The notes under the pieces are model-generated. The model was not told where the DNA came from. It made no database searches and worked only from the letters and a program-made list of their open reading frames with translations. Positions 6,481-13,389 of a DNA stretch of 14,247 nt are shown in pieces. Position 1 is the stretch's first letter; each line of letters starts with the position of its first letter. Source of the stretch: AA29 sp041481445 (GTDB lineage: Bacteria; Acidobacteriota; Vicinamibacteria; Fen-336); NCBI GenBank assembly GCA_041481445.1, contig JBGPBV010000170.1, positions 1-14,247 on the forward strand. Direction: 5' to 3'. Both the position numbers and the translations under genes were made by a program.

Positions 6481-7266
6481 CTAGTTCGATCGCACCTTCT
6501 TGAGGATCTCCGGGGCGGCGTCGCCGAAGTACTCGACGACCAGGCGGCTCCAGGTCGGCGTCCGGCGCAGGTTCTCGATGTATTCGTTGAGGGCCATGAG
6601 CAGCGCGGTGTCCGTCTTGCGCACGCCGTAGGCGAGGCTGCGCGGCGGGCCGACGAACGTCCCCAGCTCGATCTGGGGATCCAGGCGCTGGGCGGCGATC
6701 GCGCTCTCGACCCCGAGCACGACCACCGGCACCCTCCCCGCGGCCAGGGCTCCGGGCAGGGAGCCCGGGGCGAAGGAGTCGTCCACGTTGGCGGCAGGGA
6801 CGACCGCCCTGACCGCCTCCGCCATGCTGGAGCCGCGGATCGTCCCCACCTTCTCCTGGCGCAGGGCCTCCACCGTGGTCACGGGCGCATGCGGTTTCCG
6901 CGTCATCGCGACGTTGCGGCTGGGGAAGATCTCGCTCGTGAACGCGATCTGCTTGAGCCGCGACTCCGTCACCGTGAAGCGGCCGGCCACGAGGTCGCCA
7001 CGGCCCTGGATCAGGGCGGGGATCAGGTTGTCCCAGCCCTCGACGGGGACGACCTCGATCTTGATCCGGTGGAGGCGCGTGAAGGCCTCGAGCACCTCGC
7101 GGTCGAAGCCGAGCCGGGCGCCGGGCGGGATCGGAAAGAACTCGTCCTTCGAGCTCAGCGGCATCACGATGACGCGCAGGGTCCCGCGGGCGGTGACCTC
7201 CGCGAGGTCGGCGGCGGAGAGCGGCGCCGCGGCGGCGAGCACACAGGCAAGGGCGAGAGTCTTCAA
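6481..7266 (-). CDS. Periplasmic solute-binding protein, family 3 (amino-acid type)
   Basis: The 261-aa precursor begins with a signal peptide (KTLALACVLAAAAPLSA, cleavage probably near residue 18) without a lipobox placed for lipoprotein processing. The mature part follows the family 3 binding-protein plan: GTLRVIVMP (28-36), GFDREVLEAF, GWDNLIPALIQGRGDLVAG and RFTVTESRLKQIAF, the region that contacts the ligand's carboxylate and amino groups in amino-acid binders. The length is typical (about 250 aa). TTG 7266 is chosen because GGAGG lies 4 bases upstream and the signal peptide begins there; the longer open frame upstream reads as low-complexity. No ABC permease or ATPase gene is adjacent, so it is an orphan. 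It may serve a transporter elsewhere or act as a sensor module. Ligand unknown. Confidence 0.92.
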   Translation of the reverse strand: MKTLALACVLAAAAPLSAADLAEVTARGTLRVIVMPLSSKDEFFPIPPGARLGFDREVLEAFTRLHRIKIEVVPVEGWDNLIPALIQGRGDLVAGRFTVTESRLKQIAFTSEIFPSRNVAMTRKPHAPVTTVEALRQEKVGTIRGSSMAEAVRAVVPAANVDDSFAPGSLPGALAAGRVPVVVLGVESAIAAQRLDPQIELGTFVGPPRSLAYGVRKTDTALLMALNEYIENLRRTPTWSRLVVEYFGDAAPEILKKVRSN

Positions 7267-7270
7267 TGAT

Positions 7271-7275
7271 CCTCC
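7271..7275 (-). promoter_or_regulatory. Ribosome-binding site deciding a TTG start
   Basis: GGAGG on the minus strand is separated by ATCA from the TTG at 7266-7264. It is the clearest Shine-Dalgarno sequence in the window and fixes an uncommon start codon just before a textbook signal peptide. Confidence 0.75.
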
Positions 7276-7339
7276 GGTTCGAGGGCGCGCCGAGGGTGCC
7301 AGAAACCCCGGCCGCTCACAAGCGGCGGTGCGGACGCCG

Positions 7340-8059
7340 TCACCGGCGACGGTGCGCGCGGGGGAAGACACGGTCGGCGGAGGCCACGGCCAGGACCCAG
7401 ACGAACCCGGTGGCGTAGCCGGCCACGACGTCGCTCGCGTAGTGGACGCCGAGGTAGATCCGCGAGAAGCCGATGGCCCCGATGACGAGGGTGGCCGACG
7501 TCCACACGCAGGCGCGCAGCATCGGCGAGCGGAGACGCACCGCCACCAGCACGGCCAGCGCGCCGTAGAAGCAGAACGACGCCATCGAGTGGCCGCTCGG
7601 AAAGCTGTAGGAGGTCGGAGCGACGAGGTCGACGAAGAACGGCGCCGGCCGGCCGCGCTGGAAGACGGCCTTGAGGATCCAGTTCAGGACGGTGACGCCG
7701 GCCATGGTCACCGGCAGCAGGATCGCGGCCCGGATGCGGCGCGCGCGCAGGAAGAGCAGCGAGCAGATGACGGTCATGGGCAGGAGGAACAGCGGGGACC
7801 CGAGCTGGGTGACCAGGAAGAGGGCGGTGGTCGCGTGGGGCGAGGCCGCCGCGTGAACGGTCGCGCGTACCTCGTCGTCGAAACGCTGCGTCTCACCCTC
7901 GCGCACCTCGCCGGCCAGGATCGAGAGAAGGACGAGGACGACGGCGGCGGCGAGCAGCCCCAGGCCGAGGCGAGGCCCCAGGCGATCCGCCACCGTGCGC
8001 AAAGCCGCCCGGATACGGGACCGTCGCGGGAGCGGCTTCTCGGCGGCAGCAGCAGCCAT
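7340..8059 (-). CDS. PAP2 family membrane phosphatase
   Basis: This 239-aa polytopic membrane enzyme carries all three parts of the PAP2 phosphatase signature: KAVFQRGRP (130-138), PSGHS (154-158) and SRIYLGVHYASD (199-210), including catalytic His157, His206 and Asp210. About five to six hydrophobic segments are seen, the first at 31-49. Such enzymes dephosphorylate phosphatidate, phosphatidylglycerophosphate or undecaprenyl diphosphate on the extracytoplasmic face; which applies here cannot be told. The ATG at 8059 is the first natural start, with CATCAT 6 bases before its start; the longer frame upstream belongs to the neighbouring gene's shadow. It lies 29 bases after SGNH hydrolase B on the same strand, so read-through from that operon is likely. 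A role in recycling a polyprenyl carrier for the glycosyltransferase upstream is inference. Confidence 0.93.
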   Translation of the reverse strand: MAAAAAEKPLPRRSRIRAALRTVADRLGPRLGLGLLAAAVVLVLLSILAGEVREGETQRFDDEVRATVHAAASPHATTALFLVTQLGSPLFLLPMTVICSLLFLRARRIRAAILLPVTMAGVTVLNWILKAVFQRGRPAPFFVDLVAPTSYSFPSGHSMASFCFYGALAVLVAVRLRSPMLRACVWTSATLVIGAIGFSRIYLGVHYASDVVAGYATGFVWVLAVASADRVFPRAHRRR

Positions 8060-8088
8060 CGTCCCATGATGGCACGCGCGCGCCTCGC

Positions 8089-9192
8089 TCAGTGCAGCGT
8101 GAGGATGGGCTGGACGAGGCTCTCGGCGGCCAGGCGGTGGGCCACCTCGTTGGGGTGCATGTCCACCGGATGCACCCACAGGCCTTCCGTCGGGCGGGCG
8201 CGCAGGACGGGCAGCAGATCGACCTGGGCGATGCCGGCGGCCAGGCAGGAGCGGGCGATCGTCTCGTGGACGTCCGTGAAGGGATACCGGTCGAGGGCCA
8301 CCAGCAGGGGCCAGGTGGCGACCAGGAAGCGTCCGCCCGCCGCCCGCGTCCGCTGGTTCATCTGCCGCAGGTACTCCTGCGTCCGCTCCCAGCCCTGCCG
8401 GTTGGGCTCGGAGTACATGTCGCGATACCAGCGCAGGGTGGCGCGCGACGTACGGTAGCGCTCGACGCGGTCGGCCACCAGCGCGGCCAGGCGCAGGTCG
8501 AGCGCTCCCAGCCCCGAGGCCGCGCGGCCCTCGAGGATGCGCTCGCGGTCGAGGATCCAGTCGTTGACGTAGGTCTGCCGGGCCTGGAACTCCGGCGACC
8601 GGTCGGCGTCGTTGAGGACCATTCCGTACACGATCACGTCCGGCTGGAAAGGCAGGACCTGCTCGAAGGCGGCGTAGAGGTCCGGGAAGTCGGTGGCGCG
8701 GCGGCCGCAGTTGCGCACCTCCCAGCGGCCGCTTCCCGAGGCGTTGAGGAGGGCCTCCAGCCGCCGCGGATAGGTGTCCGGCTCCTTGACCCCCTGGCCC
8801 TCGGTGAAGGAATCGCCCAGCACCATCACCCGCCGCACGCCGGGGGGCTTGGGCCCCAGCTCCACGTCGCGAAAGCGCAGCGTGTTGTAGCGGAACTCGA
8901 CCGCCCAGGGCGCGCGCCGGGCCACGGCGTCCAGGCGGACGGGCGCCATCCAGCGATAGCGCTCGCGCGTGGCCGCCTCGCGCAGGTCGATGTCGAAGTA
9001 CCCGCGCGGGTTGGTGGGATAGCAGTCGAGCAGCGCCCGCCACTTCGGGTCCACCACGCGCGCCGTGTTGGGGAACCGCTGCGGCTCGTAGCGAGCCAGG
9101 CGCAGCCCGGCCTCCGCGACGAGGAGGACCACGAGCGCGGACCCCACGACGAGGGCGGCCGACCCGAGGGCGGCGCGGGTCCGCGCGCTCAA
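8089..9192 (-). CDS. Membrane-anchored SGNH/GDSL hydrolase (paralogue B)
   Basis: The 367-aa product has one N-terminal membrane anchor (about 8-32) and an extracytoplasmic SGNH-fold domain. Visible are GDSF (126-129, Ser128 nucleophile), Gly163 in block II, the GMVLND block (Asn194) and DMHPNE (Asp344, His346). SGNH enzymes are esterases or O-acetyl transferases/deacetylases acting on lipids or glycans. It starts with TTG at 9192, which overlaps the stop of the glycosyltransferase upstream as TTGA, so translation is probably coupled. It is a paralogue of the protein at 10394-11440, sharing the MY(S/A) region, RYPFT(D/E)VH and VDLLPV blocks, but it has a longer region (about 35-115) between anchor and GDS motif and no His-rich tail. 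Substrate unknown; a role in acylating or deacylating an envelope polymer is inference. Confidence 0.88.
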   Translation of the reverse strand: MSARTRAALGSAALVVGSALVVLLVAEAGLRLARYEPQRFPNTARVVDPKWRALLDCYPTNPRGYFDIDLREAATRERYRWMAPVRLDAVARRAPWAVEFRYNTLRFRDVELGPKPPGVRRVMVLGDSFTEGQGVKEPDTYPRRLEALLNASGSGRWEVRNCGRRATDFPDLYAAFEQVLPFQPDVIVYGMVLNDADRSPEFQARQTYVNDWILDRERILEGRAASGLGALDLRLAALVADRVERYRTSRATLRWYRDMYSEPNRQGWERTQEYLRQMNQRTRAAGGRFLVATWPLLVALDRYPFTDVHETIARSCLAAGIAQVDLLPVLRARPTEGLWVHPVDMHPNEVAHRLAAESLVQPILTLH

Positions 9193-10397
9193 GACCGGGC
9201 CCGGCCGCGGCGGACGAGGTCGGCCAGCCAGGCCGCCGTCACCAGCCACAGCAGGACGGTGCCGGCGGTCCAGAGGCGCTGCGCGGCCGCCACGGGCAGG
9301 ATCGGCGCGTCCGCCGGGCTCAACACGCCGGGGGCCAGGAACACGTAGAAGCCGGCCAGGGCGGCCGTGGCCGCGACGGCATGGAGGGGCACGAAGCGCT
9401 CGCCGACGAGCACGGCCAGGGGAATCGGCCAGAGCAGGTACTGGGCGCTGAGCGCGCCGTAGAACACCTCGAAGGCGAGGAGCACGCCCAGCGCGCTCGC
9501 TTCGAGCCGCCATCTCAGGCGGGTCGAGGCCACGGCCCACCAGAGGACGGCCATCGCCGCCAGAGCCATCGCCTTCGACACCGTGGTCAGAGCCGCCCAC
9601 TGGCTCGCGCTGGCCCGCGTCACGTGGCCGGTCACCGAGGCGTCCAGCGCGCGCAGGGCGCCGATCCACCCGAAGTCCGGTATGCCGCCGTAGGCGAACA
9701 GCTCGCGCGCCAGCGCGGCCCGATCCGCGATCGCGAACGGCACGAGCAGGAGGGCCACGGGAGCAAGGGCGAGGACCAGGTAGCGGACGCGCGCCCGCGG
9801 CCCGGGGACGAACAGCAGCGCGAACGGGAGCACCAGGACCGGAAACGACTTCAGGGCGATGCCGGCGCACAACGCGAGCGCGCTCCGGTCCCGGCGGCCG
9901 CGCTCGAGAAGGCGCAGCGCGCCCAGCAGGGCGAGGAGGGCCACGGAGTCGAACTGGCCGTGGAAGCCCACGACCAGCAGCGCCACCGGATGGAGCGCGT
10001 AGACCCATCCGGCCCACGGGGCCCACCGCGCCCGCGCCGGCCCGCCCGGCGGCCCCGGTGCCCAGGTCGCGATCAGCCCGGCCAGCAACGCGTCCGCCAG
10101 GGCCAGCGGCGCCTTCACCGTGAGCGCGAACGGCAGGCCGGCGTGGCGCGCCAGCCATTCCGCGCCGGCCTCGACCCAGATCCAGAAGGGCGGGTACGGA
10201 TAGAGCCGGGCGGCCAGGTACGGATTCCAGGAGACGTCGAGGACGTGGGAGGCGACCTTGTGGTACCGGAGCACGTCGGCGACGACGCGGTCGGAGAGAA
10301 GCGCGGCGGCCGCGCGCACGGCGAAGGCGGCGAGGACGACCGCGGCGGGCGAGGACCAGGCGGGGGCGCGGTCCGGCTCGCGGGCGGCGGCGGTCAC
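9189..10397 (-). CDS. GT-C-type polytopic membrane glycosyltransferase (GT87/mannosyltransferase-like)
   Basis: The 402-aa product is an integral membrane protein with roughly 9-11 hydrophobic segments. The layout is that of polyprenyl-phosphate-sugar-dependent GT-C enzymes: a first loop with acidic residues (Asp36, Asp41), RLYPYPPFWIW (64-74), GFHGQFDSVALL (144-155) and ALKSFPVLVLPFALLF (181-196). GQFD followed by K(P/S)xP is typical of GT87/DUF2029-like or related mannosyltransferases. Only the last 402 residues of a much longer open frame are real; the start is GTG 10397, overlapping the upstream SGNH stop as GTGA. It is sandwiched between two SGNH hydrolases in a translationally coupled operon, which suggests that a glycan it makes is also acyl-modified. 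Donor and acceptor are unknown; the GT-C call is good, the subfamily is uncertain. Confidence 0.87.
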   Translation of the reverse strand: MTAAAREPDRAPAWSSPAAVVLAAFAVRAAAALLSDRVVADVLRYHKVASHVLDVSWNPYLAARLYPYPPFWIWVEAGAEWLARHAGLPFALTVKAPLALADALLAGLIATWAPGPPGGPARARWAPWAGWVYALHPVALLVVGFHGQFDSVALLALLGALRLLERGRRDRSALALCAGIALKSFPVLVLPFALLFVPGPRARVRYLVLALAPVALLLVPFAIADRAALARELFAYGGIPDFGWIGALRALDASVTGHVTRASASQWAALTTVSKAMALAAMAVLWWAVASTRLRWRLEASALGVLLAFEVFYGALSAQYLLWPIPLAVLVGERFVPLHAVAATAALAGFYVFLAPGVLSPADAPILPVAAAQRLWTAGTVLLWLVTAAWLADLVRRGRARS

Positions 10398-11440
10398 GGC
10401 GCCGGCGACACCGGAGCCGCCGGGCCGTGCTCGTGCATGTGCTCGTGGCCGGCCGGAAGCGCGCTCTCGTCCGGCGGCTTCACGCCTCCCGGCCACGGCA
10501 CCACGTCGTCGAGCGCGTGCAGGATCGCGCCGGCGGCGATGCGGTGCGCGATCTCGTTCGGGTGCTCGTCGTCCACGCCGTCCACGACGAGGATGTCCCA
10601 TCGCAGCCCGCGGTACACGGGCAGCAGGTCCACCACCTTCGCCCCCGCCTCCGCCGCCGCCTGCGCCACCTTCTGGTGGACCTCGGTGAACGGGTAGCGC
10701 TCGTCGAGCGGGTTGCCGAAGAGGGGGAAGATCGCCACCACGAACGGCACGCCCTTCTCGCGAGTCAGCGTGCCCATCTGCTTGAGGGCCTTGCGCGCCG
10801 CGATCCAGCCCGGGGCGTCGTCCGCGTACATCGACTTGTAGCCGGTGATCCGCCGGCGGTTCTCCGCCGTCGCGGAGAGCCGCCCGCTCAGGAGCCTCCA
10901 CAAGGCGGAACGGCTCATCAGGCTCGGACGGCGCGACTTCGCCTCCAGCCAGTCCTTCACGCGGCGCGTTTCCGCCGCCTGCTCGTCCTCGCTGTCGTTG
11001 AGCACGAAGCCGAGGAGGACCACGTCCGGCGCGTAGGCGAGACCCTCCGTCCGGAGCTGGCCCTCCTCGTCCACCGTGTTCATCCCGGGGAGGGCCAGGT
11101 TCACGACCTGCCACGGCTCCCGACGGCGGCGGGTGAGCGCGCGCTCGAGGCGCTGCGGGTAGCCGTCCTCGAACTCGATGCTCGCCCCCCAGGCGAAGGA
11201 GTCGCCGAGGGAGACGACCCGGCGCGCCCCCGGAGGCTTCTCGATGGTCCGCTCGAGGTCGCGATAGCCGCGGGAGTTCTGGGGGCGCATGGCGCGGCGG
11301 TTCGTGTTCACGGGCGCGTAGCCGCTGGGCCGCGGCTTGTCCGCGGCGAGCAGCCGGACCGCGACCTCGCCCACCAGGAGGAGCGCGATCACGGTGCCGG
11401 CGAGGAGGAGGATCTCGGGGCGGCGGGAGGTCCCGGGCAC
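10394..11440 (-). CDS. Membrane-anchored SGNH/GDSL hydrolase (paralogue A) with His-rich tail
   Basis: The 348-aa product has one N-terminal membrane segment (10-31) and an SGNH-fold domain outside the membrane. Motifs are VSLGDSFAWG (76-85, Ser81), NLALPGMNT (114-122, block II Gly119), GFVLND (144-149, Asn148) and the DDEHPNE block (Asp290, His293), so the catalytic set is complete. The C-terminus ends in a Pro-rich stretch with GHEHMHEHG (331-339), four histidines that could bind metal; paralogue B lacks this. It is the first gene of the operon with the GT-C enzyme and paralogue B. GTG 11440 is chosen because TATCAT lies 5 bases before it and no better start exists; the gene follows the HExxH gene by 24 bases. 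Likely an esterase or acyl-modifying enzyme of an envelope polymer; substrate unknown. Confidence 0.9.
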   Translation of the reverse strand: MPGTSRRPEILLLAGTVIALLLVGEVAVRLLAADKPRPSGYAPVNTNRRAMRPQNSRGYRDLERTIEKPPGARRVVSLGDSFAWGASIEFEDGYPQRLERALTRRRREPWQVVNLALPGMNTVDEEGQLRTEGLAYAPDVVLLGFVLNDSEDEQAAETRRVKDWLEAKSRRPSLMSRSALWRLLSGRLSATAENRRRITGYKSMYADDAPGWIAARKALKQMGTLTREKGVPFVVAIFPLFGNPLDERYPFTEVHQKVAQAAAEAGAKVVDLLPVYRGLRWDILVVDGVDDEHPNEIAHRIAAGAILHALDDVVPWPGGVKPPDESALPAGHEHMHEHGPAAPVSPAP

Positions 11441-11458
11441 GCCGCATGATAGCGCGGC
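11440..11458 (-). promoter_or_regulatory. Probable leaderless promoter of the SGNH-glycosyltransferase operon
   Basis: On the minus strand TATCAT (11451-11446) is followed by GCGGC and the GTG start at 11440. The box is identical to that of the MBL-fold gene. It is flanked by a 5-bp inverted repeat, GCCGC (11441-11445) and GCGGC (11454-11458), which could be an operator or coincidence. No Shine-Dalgarno sequence is present. Confidence 0.45.
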
Positions 11459-11464
11459 GCCTCT

Positions 11465-11986
11465 TCAGTCCCCTGTCTCCTTTCCCCGGCTCGTCTCCTT
11501 CGGCACGAGCTGGTAGAAGAGGCTGCTCTCGCGCTTGAAGAAGCCCTCGGTGTGGAACGAGTCGGCCAGCTTCAGGTGCACGTAGTCGAGGTGGTGGCCG
11601 ACCTCGTGCAGCAGCGTGCGCAGGAACGTGCGGAAGGCGACCACGCGCTTGTGCTGGACGGTGCGCATCCAGACGCGGATGCGCGGGGGCCGTCCGTCGT
11701 CGCGCGTGTAGAGTCCGTGCAGCTCCGCCGCGCGCAGCCGGGGCCGCACGGCGAGGACGCCGACCTCGACCGGCGCCACCCCCAGGCTGTCCGTGATCGC
11801 GCCGGCCAGGGCCTGGGAGGCCGCCGCCACGACGCGCCGGTCGTCGCCGGCGAGGCCCTGGCGCAGGACGTCCACCATGGGGCGCAGGGGCTCCGGCCGG
11901 GGCAGGACGATCGACTTCACCGCGTCGCTGCGGTCGTAGATCGCCTTGTCGCGACGGGACAGGCGATCGTAGTACGCGAAGGGCAC
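11465..11986 (-). CDS. Small HExxH zinc-metalloprotease-like protein
   Basis: The 173-aa product has no named family that I recognise. Its key feature is a zincin motif in FLRTLLHEVGHHLDY (His127, Glu128, His131), followed by SFHTEGFFKRESSLFY (143-158), in which His145, Glu147 or Glu153 could be the third zinc ligand. The first 60 residues are charged and helical; there is no signal peptide, so it is probably cytoplasmic. It has the size and plan of a minimal zincin. The start is uncertain: GTG 11986 gives PFAYYDRLSRRDK and lies 7 bases after a TATCGT box, while the in-frame GTG at 11995 overlaps that box and is less likely. It is the first gene of a leftward run, 24 bases before SGNH A, and diverges from the M28 peptidase. 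Peptidase activity and substrate are inference. Confidence 0.82.
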   Translation of the reverse strand: MPFAYYDRLSRRDKAIYDRSDAVKSIVLPRPEPLRPMVDVLRQGLAGDDRRVVAAASQALAGAITDSLGVAPVEVGVLAVRPRLRAAELHGLYTRDDGRPPRIRVWMRTVQHKRVVAFRTFLRTLLHEVGHHLDYVHLKLADSFHTEGFFKRESSLFYQLVPKETSRGKETGD

Positions 11987-11993
11987 CGCTCCC

Positions 11994-12003
11994 ACGATAC
12001 ACT
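11994..12003. promoter_or_regulatory. Overlapping divergent -10 boxes (bidirectional promoter)
   Basis: The minus-strand box TATCGT (11999-11994) and the plus-strand box TACACT (11998-12003) share the palindromic TA at 11998-11999. Transcripts would begin at about the GTG at 11986 on the left and 2-3 bases before ATG 12013 on the right, so both genes would be leaderless or nearly so. No Shine-Dalgarno sequence precedes either start. Confidence 0.5.
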
Positions 12004-12012
12004 CGCGTCCCT

Positions 12013-13389
12013 ATGCCTGCTCCATCCCTGTCCCTGTCCTTGTTGATGCTGATGGCGCCGTCGCTGGCCTTCGCGGGGTCCGAGGCCGATCCCCGCATCG
12101 CCAAGCTGGTGGGGGAAGTCTCGCCCGCGCGTCTGGAAGCGACCCTCCGTAAGCTCGAATCCTTCCAGACCCGCCAGATCTTCTCGTCCGTCGACACCCC
12201 CGGCCGCGGCATCGGGGCGGCCCGGCAATGGATCCTGGACGAGATGAAGTCGTACTCGCCGCGGCTCGAGGTCTCGTTCGACACCTACCGGATCCCCAAG
12301 CAGGGCGAGCGGGTGACCCACGACGTCGAGGTCCGCAACGTGATGGCGGTGCTCCCTGGCCGCACGGCCCGGCGTTTCTACGTCAGCGGCCACTACGACA
12401 CCGTGGCCCGGATCGTCCCCTCCCCCCCCGCGCCGCCGCCCTCCCCCTCGCCGTCGCCGGGGGGAGTGAGCGCGAGCGGCGGGTTCGACTGGACGATGGG
12501 CGACAACCCGGCGCCGGGCGTGAACGACGACGGCAGCGGCACCGCCCTCACGATGGAGCTGGCCCGCGTCTTCGCCCAGAGCGGCCTCCAGTTCGACGCC
12601 ACCCTCGTCTTCATCTGCTTCGCGGGCGAGGAGGAGGGGCTGGTCGGGGCCAAGCTGCACGCCCAGCGCGCGGAGGCGGAGAAGCTCCGGATCGACGGCG
12701 TCCTGAACAACGACATCGTCGGCAACGCGGTCGGCGGGCAGGGGGTCAGGGACACGGGCACGGTGCGCGTGTTCTCGGAGGGTCCGGAGGACTCGCCGTC
12801 GCGCCAGATCGCCCGCGCCGTCCGCCGCGACGCGGCCGCGTACGTGCCCGAGCATCGCGTGCGCCTCATCGCGCGCTACGACCGCTTCGGCCGCGGCGGC
12901 GACCACATCGCCTTCAACGAGCACGGCTATGCCGGGGTGCGGTTCACGGAGAGCAAGGAGAACTACTCGCACCAGCACACGGTCGACGACACCTTCGCGG
13001 GCGGGGTCGATCCCGACTACCTGGCCCGCAACGCGCGCGTGAACGCGGCCACGCTGGCCACGCTGGGCCTGGCCCCGGCGGCGCCGGTGGTGGACGACGA
13101 GCGCGGCCGGCCGCTCCTCTCTCGCGAGCCCTCCGGCTACGACGCCCGCCTGCGCTGGAAGGCGGCGGCGGGCGCGGCCGGCTATCGCATCTTCTGGCGG
13201 GAGGCCTGGACGCCGGACTGGCAGTTCGAGCGGACGGTCGGGGAGGTCACCGAGGTCGTGCTGCCCGGCGTCTCGATCGACGACTTCGTGTTCGGCGTGG
13301 CCGCGTTGGACGCGGCGGGGAACGAGAGCCTCGTCTCGGCCTACGTCAACCCGAACCGGCCCGAGACCCCCATCAAGACGATGCCGTGA
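12013..13389 (+). CDS. Secreted M28 family zinc peptidase with C-terminal fibronectin III-like domain
   Basis: The 458-aa precursor has a signal peptide (about 1-22, ending SLAFAGS). The M28 catalytic domain shows the full two-zinc set: GHYDT (126-130, His127), GVNDDGSG (Asp172), AGEEEG (Glu206/Glu207), NNDIVG (Asp234) and HQHTVDDT (His322). M28 enzymes are exported aminopeptidases or carboxypeptidases. Residues 136-149 are a Pro/Ser run inserted between the first two zinc motifs, an unusual place for a low-complexity linker. From about 375 to 445 (LRWKAAAGAAGYRIFWR to FGVAALDAAGNES) a fibronectin type III-like beta domain follows. The ATG at 12013 has a TACACT box 9 bases upstream. The stop overlaps the next gene as GTGA, so it is coupled to the 5'-nucleotidase, suggesting joint extracytoplasmic degradation of peptides and nucleotides. 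Confidence 0.94.
   Translation: MPAPSLSLSLLMLMAPSLAFAGSEADPRIAKLVGEVSPARLEATLRKLESFQTRQIFSSVDTPGRGIGAARQWILDEMKSYSPRLEVSFDTYRIPKQGERVTHDVEVRNVMAVLPGRTARRFYVSGHYDTVARIVPSPPAPPPSPSPSPGGVSASGGFDWTMGDNPAPGVNDDGSGTALTMELARVFAQSGLQFDATLVFICFAGEEEGLVGAKLHAQRAEAEKLRIDGVLNNDIVGNAVGGQGVRDTGTVRVFSEGPEDSPSRQIARAVRRDAAAYVPEHRVRLIARYDRFGRGGDHIAFNEHGYAGVRFTESKENYSHQHTVDDTFAGGVDPDYLARNARVNAATLATLGLAPAAPVVDDERGRPLLSREPSGYDARLRWKAAAGAAGYRIFWREAWTPDWQFERTVGEVTEVVLPGVSIDDFVFGVAALDAAGNESLVSAYVNPNRPETPIKTMP
12417..12465 (+). repeat. C-rich low-complexity tract inside the M28 gene
   Basis: This stretch is nearly all C with some T and G and encodes alternating proline and serine. It is in frame and does not break the gene. 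Such tracts are prone to slippage, so length variation between strains, or assembly error, is possible. Confidence 0.7.

Noticed and set aside
8089..10158. SGNH B extended upstream to 689 codons
   Set aside because: The extension overlaps the glycosyltransferase in another frame and is low-complexity. The membrane anchor and the TTGA junction place the start at 9192.
9189..12284. A single 1031-codon leftward open frame as one giant protein
   Set aside because: Only the last 402 codons read as a membrane glycosyltransferase. The rest is Arg/Pro/Gly/Ala-rich nonsense antisense to or out of frame with SGNH A and the HExxH gene, typical of very GC-rich DNA.
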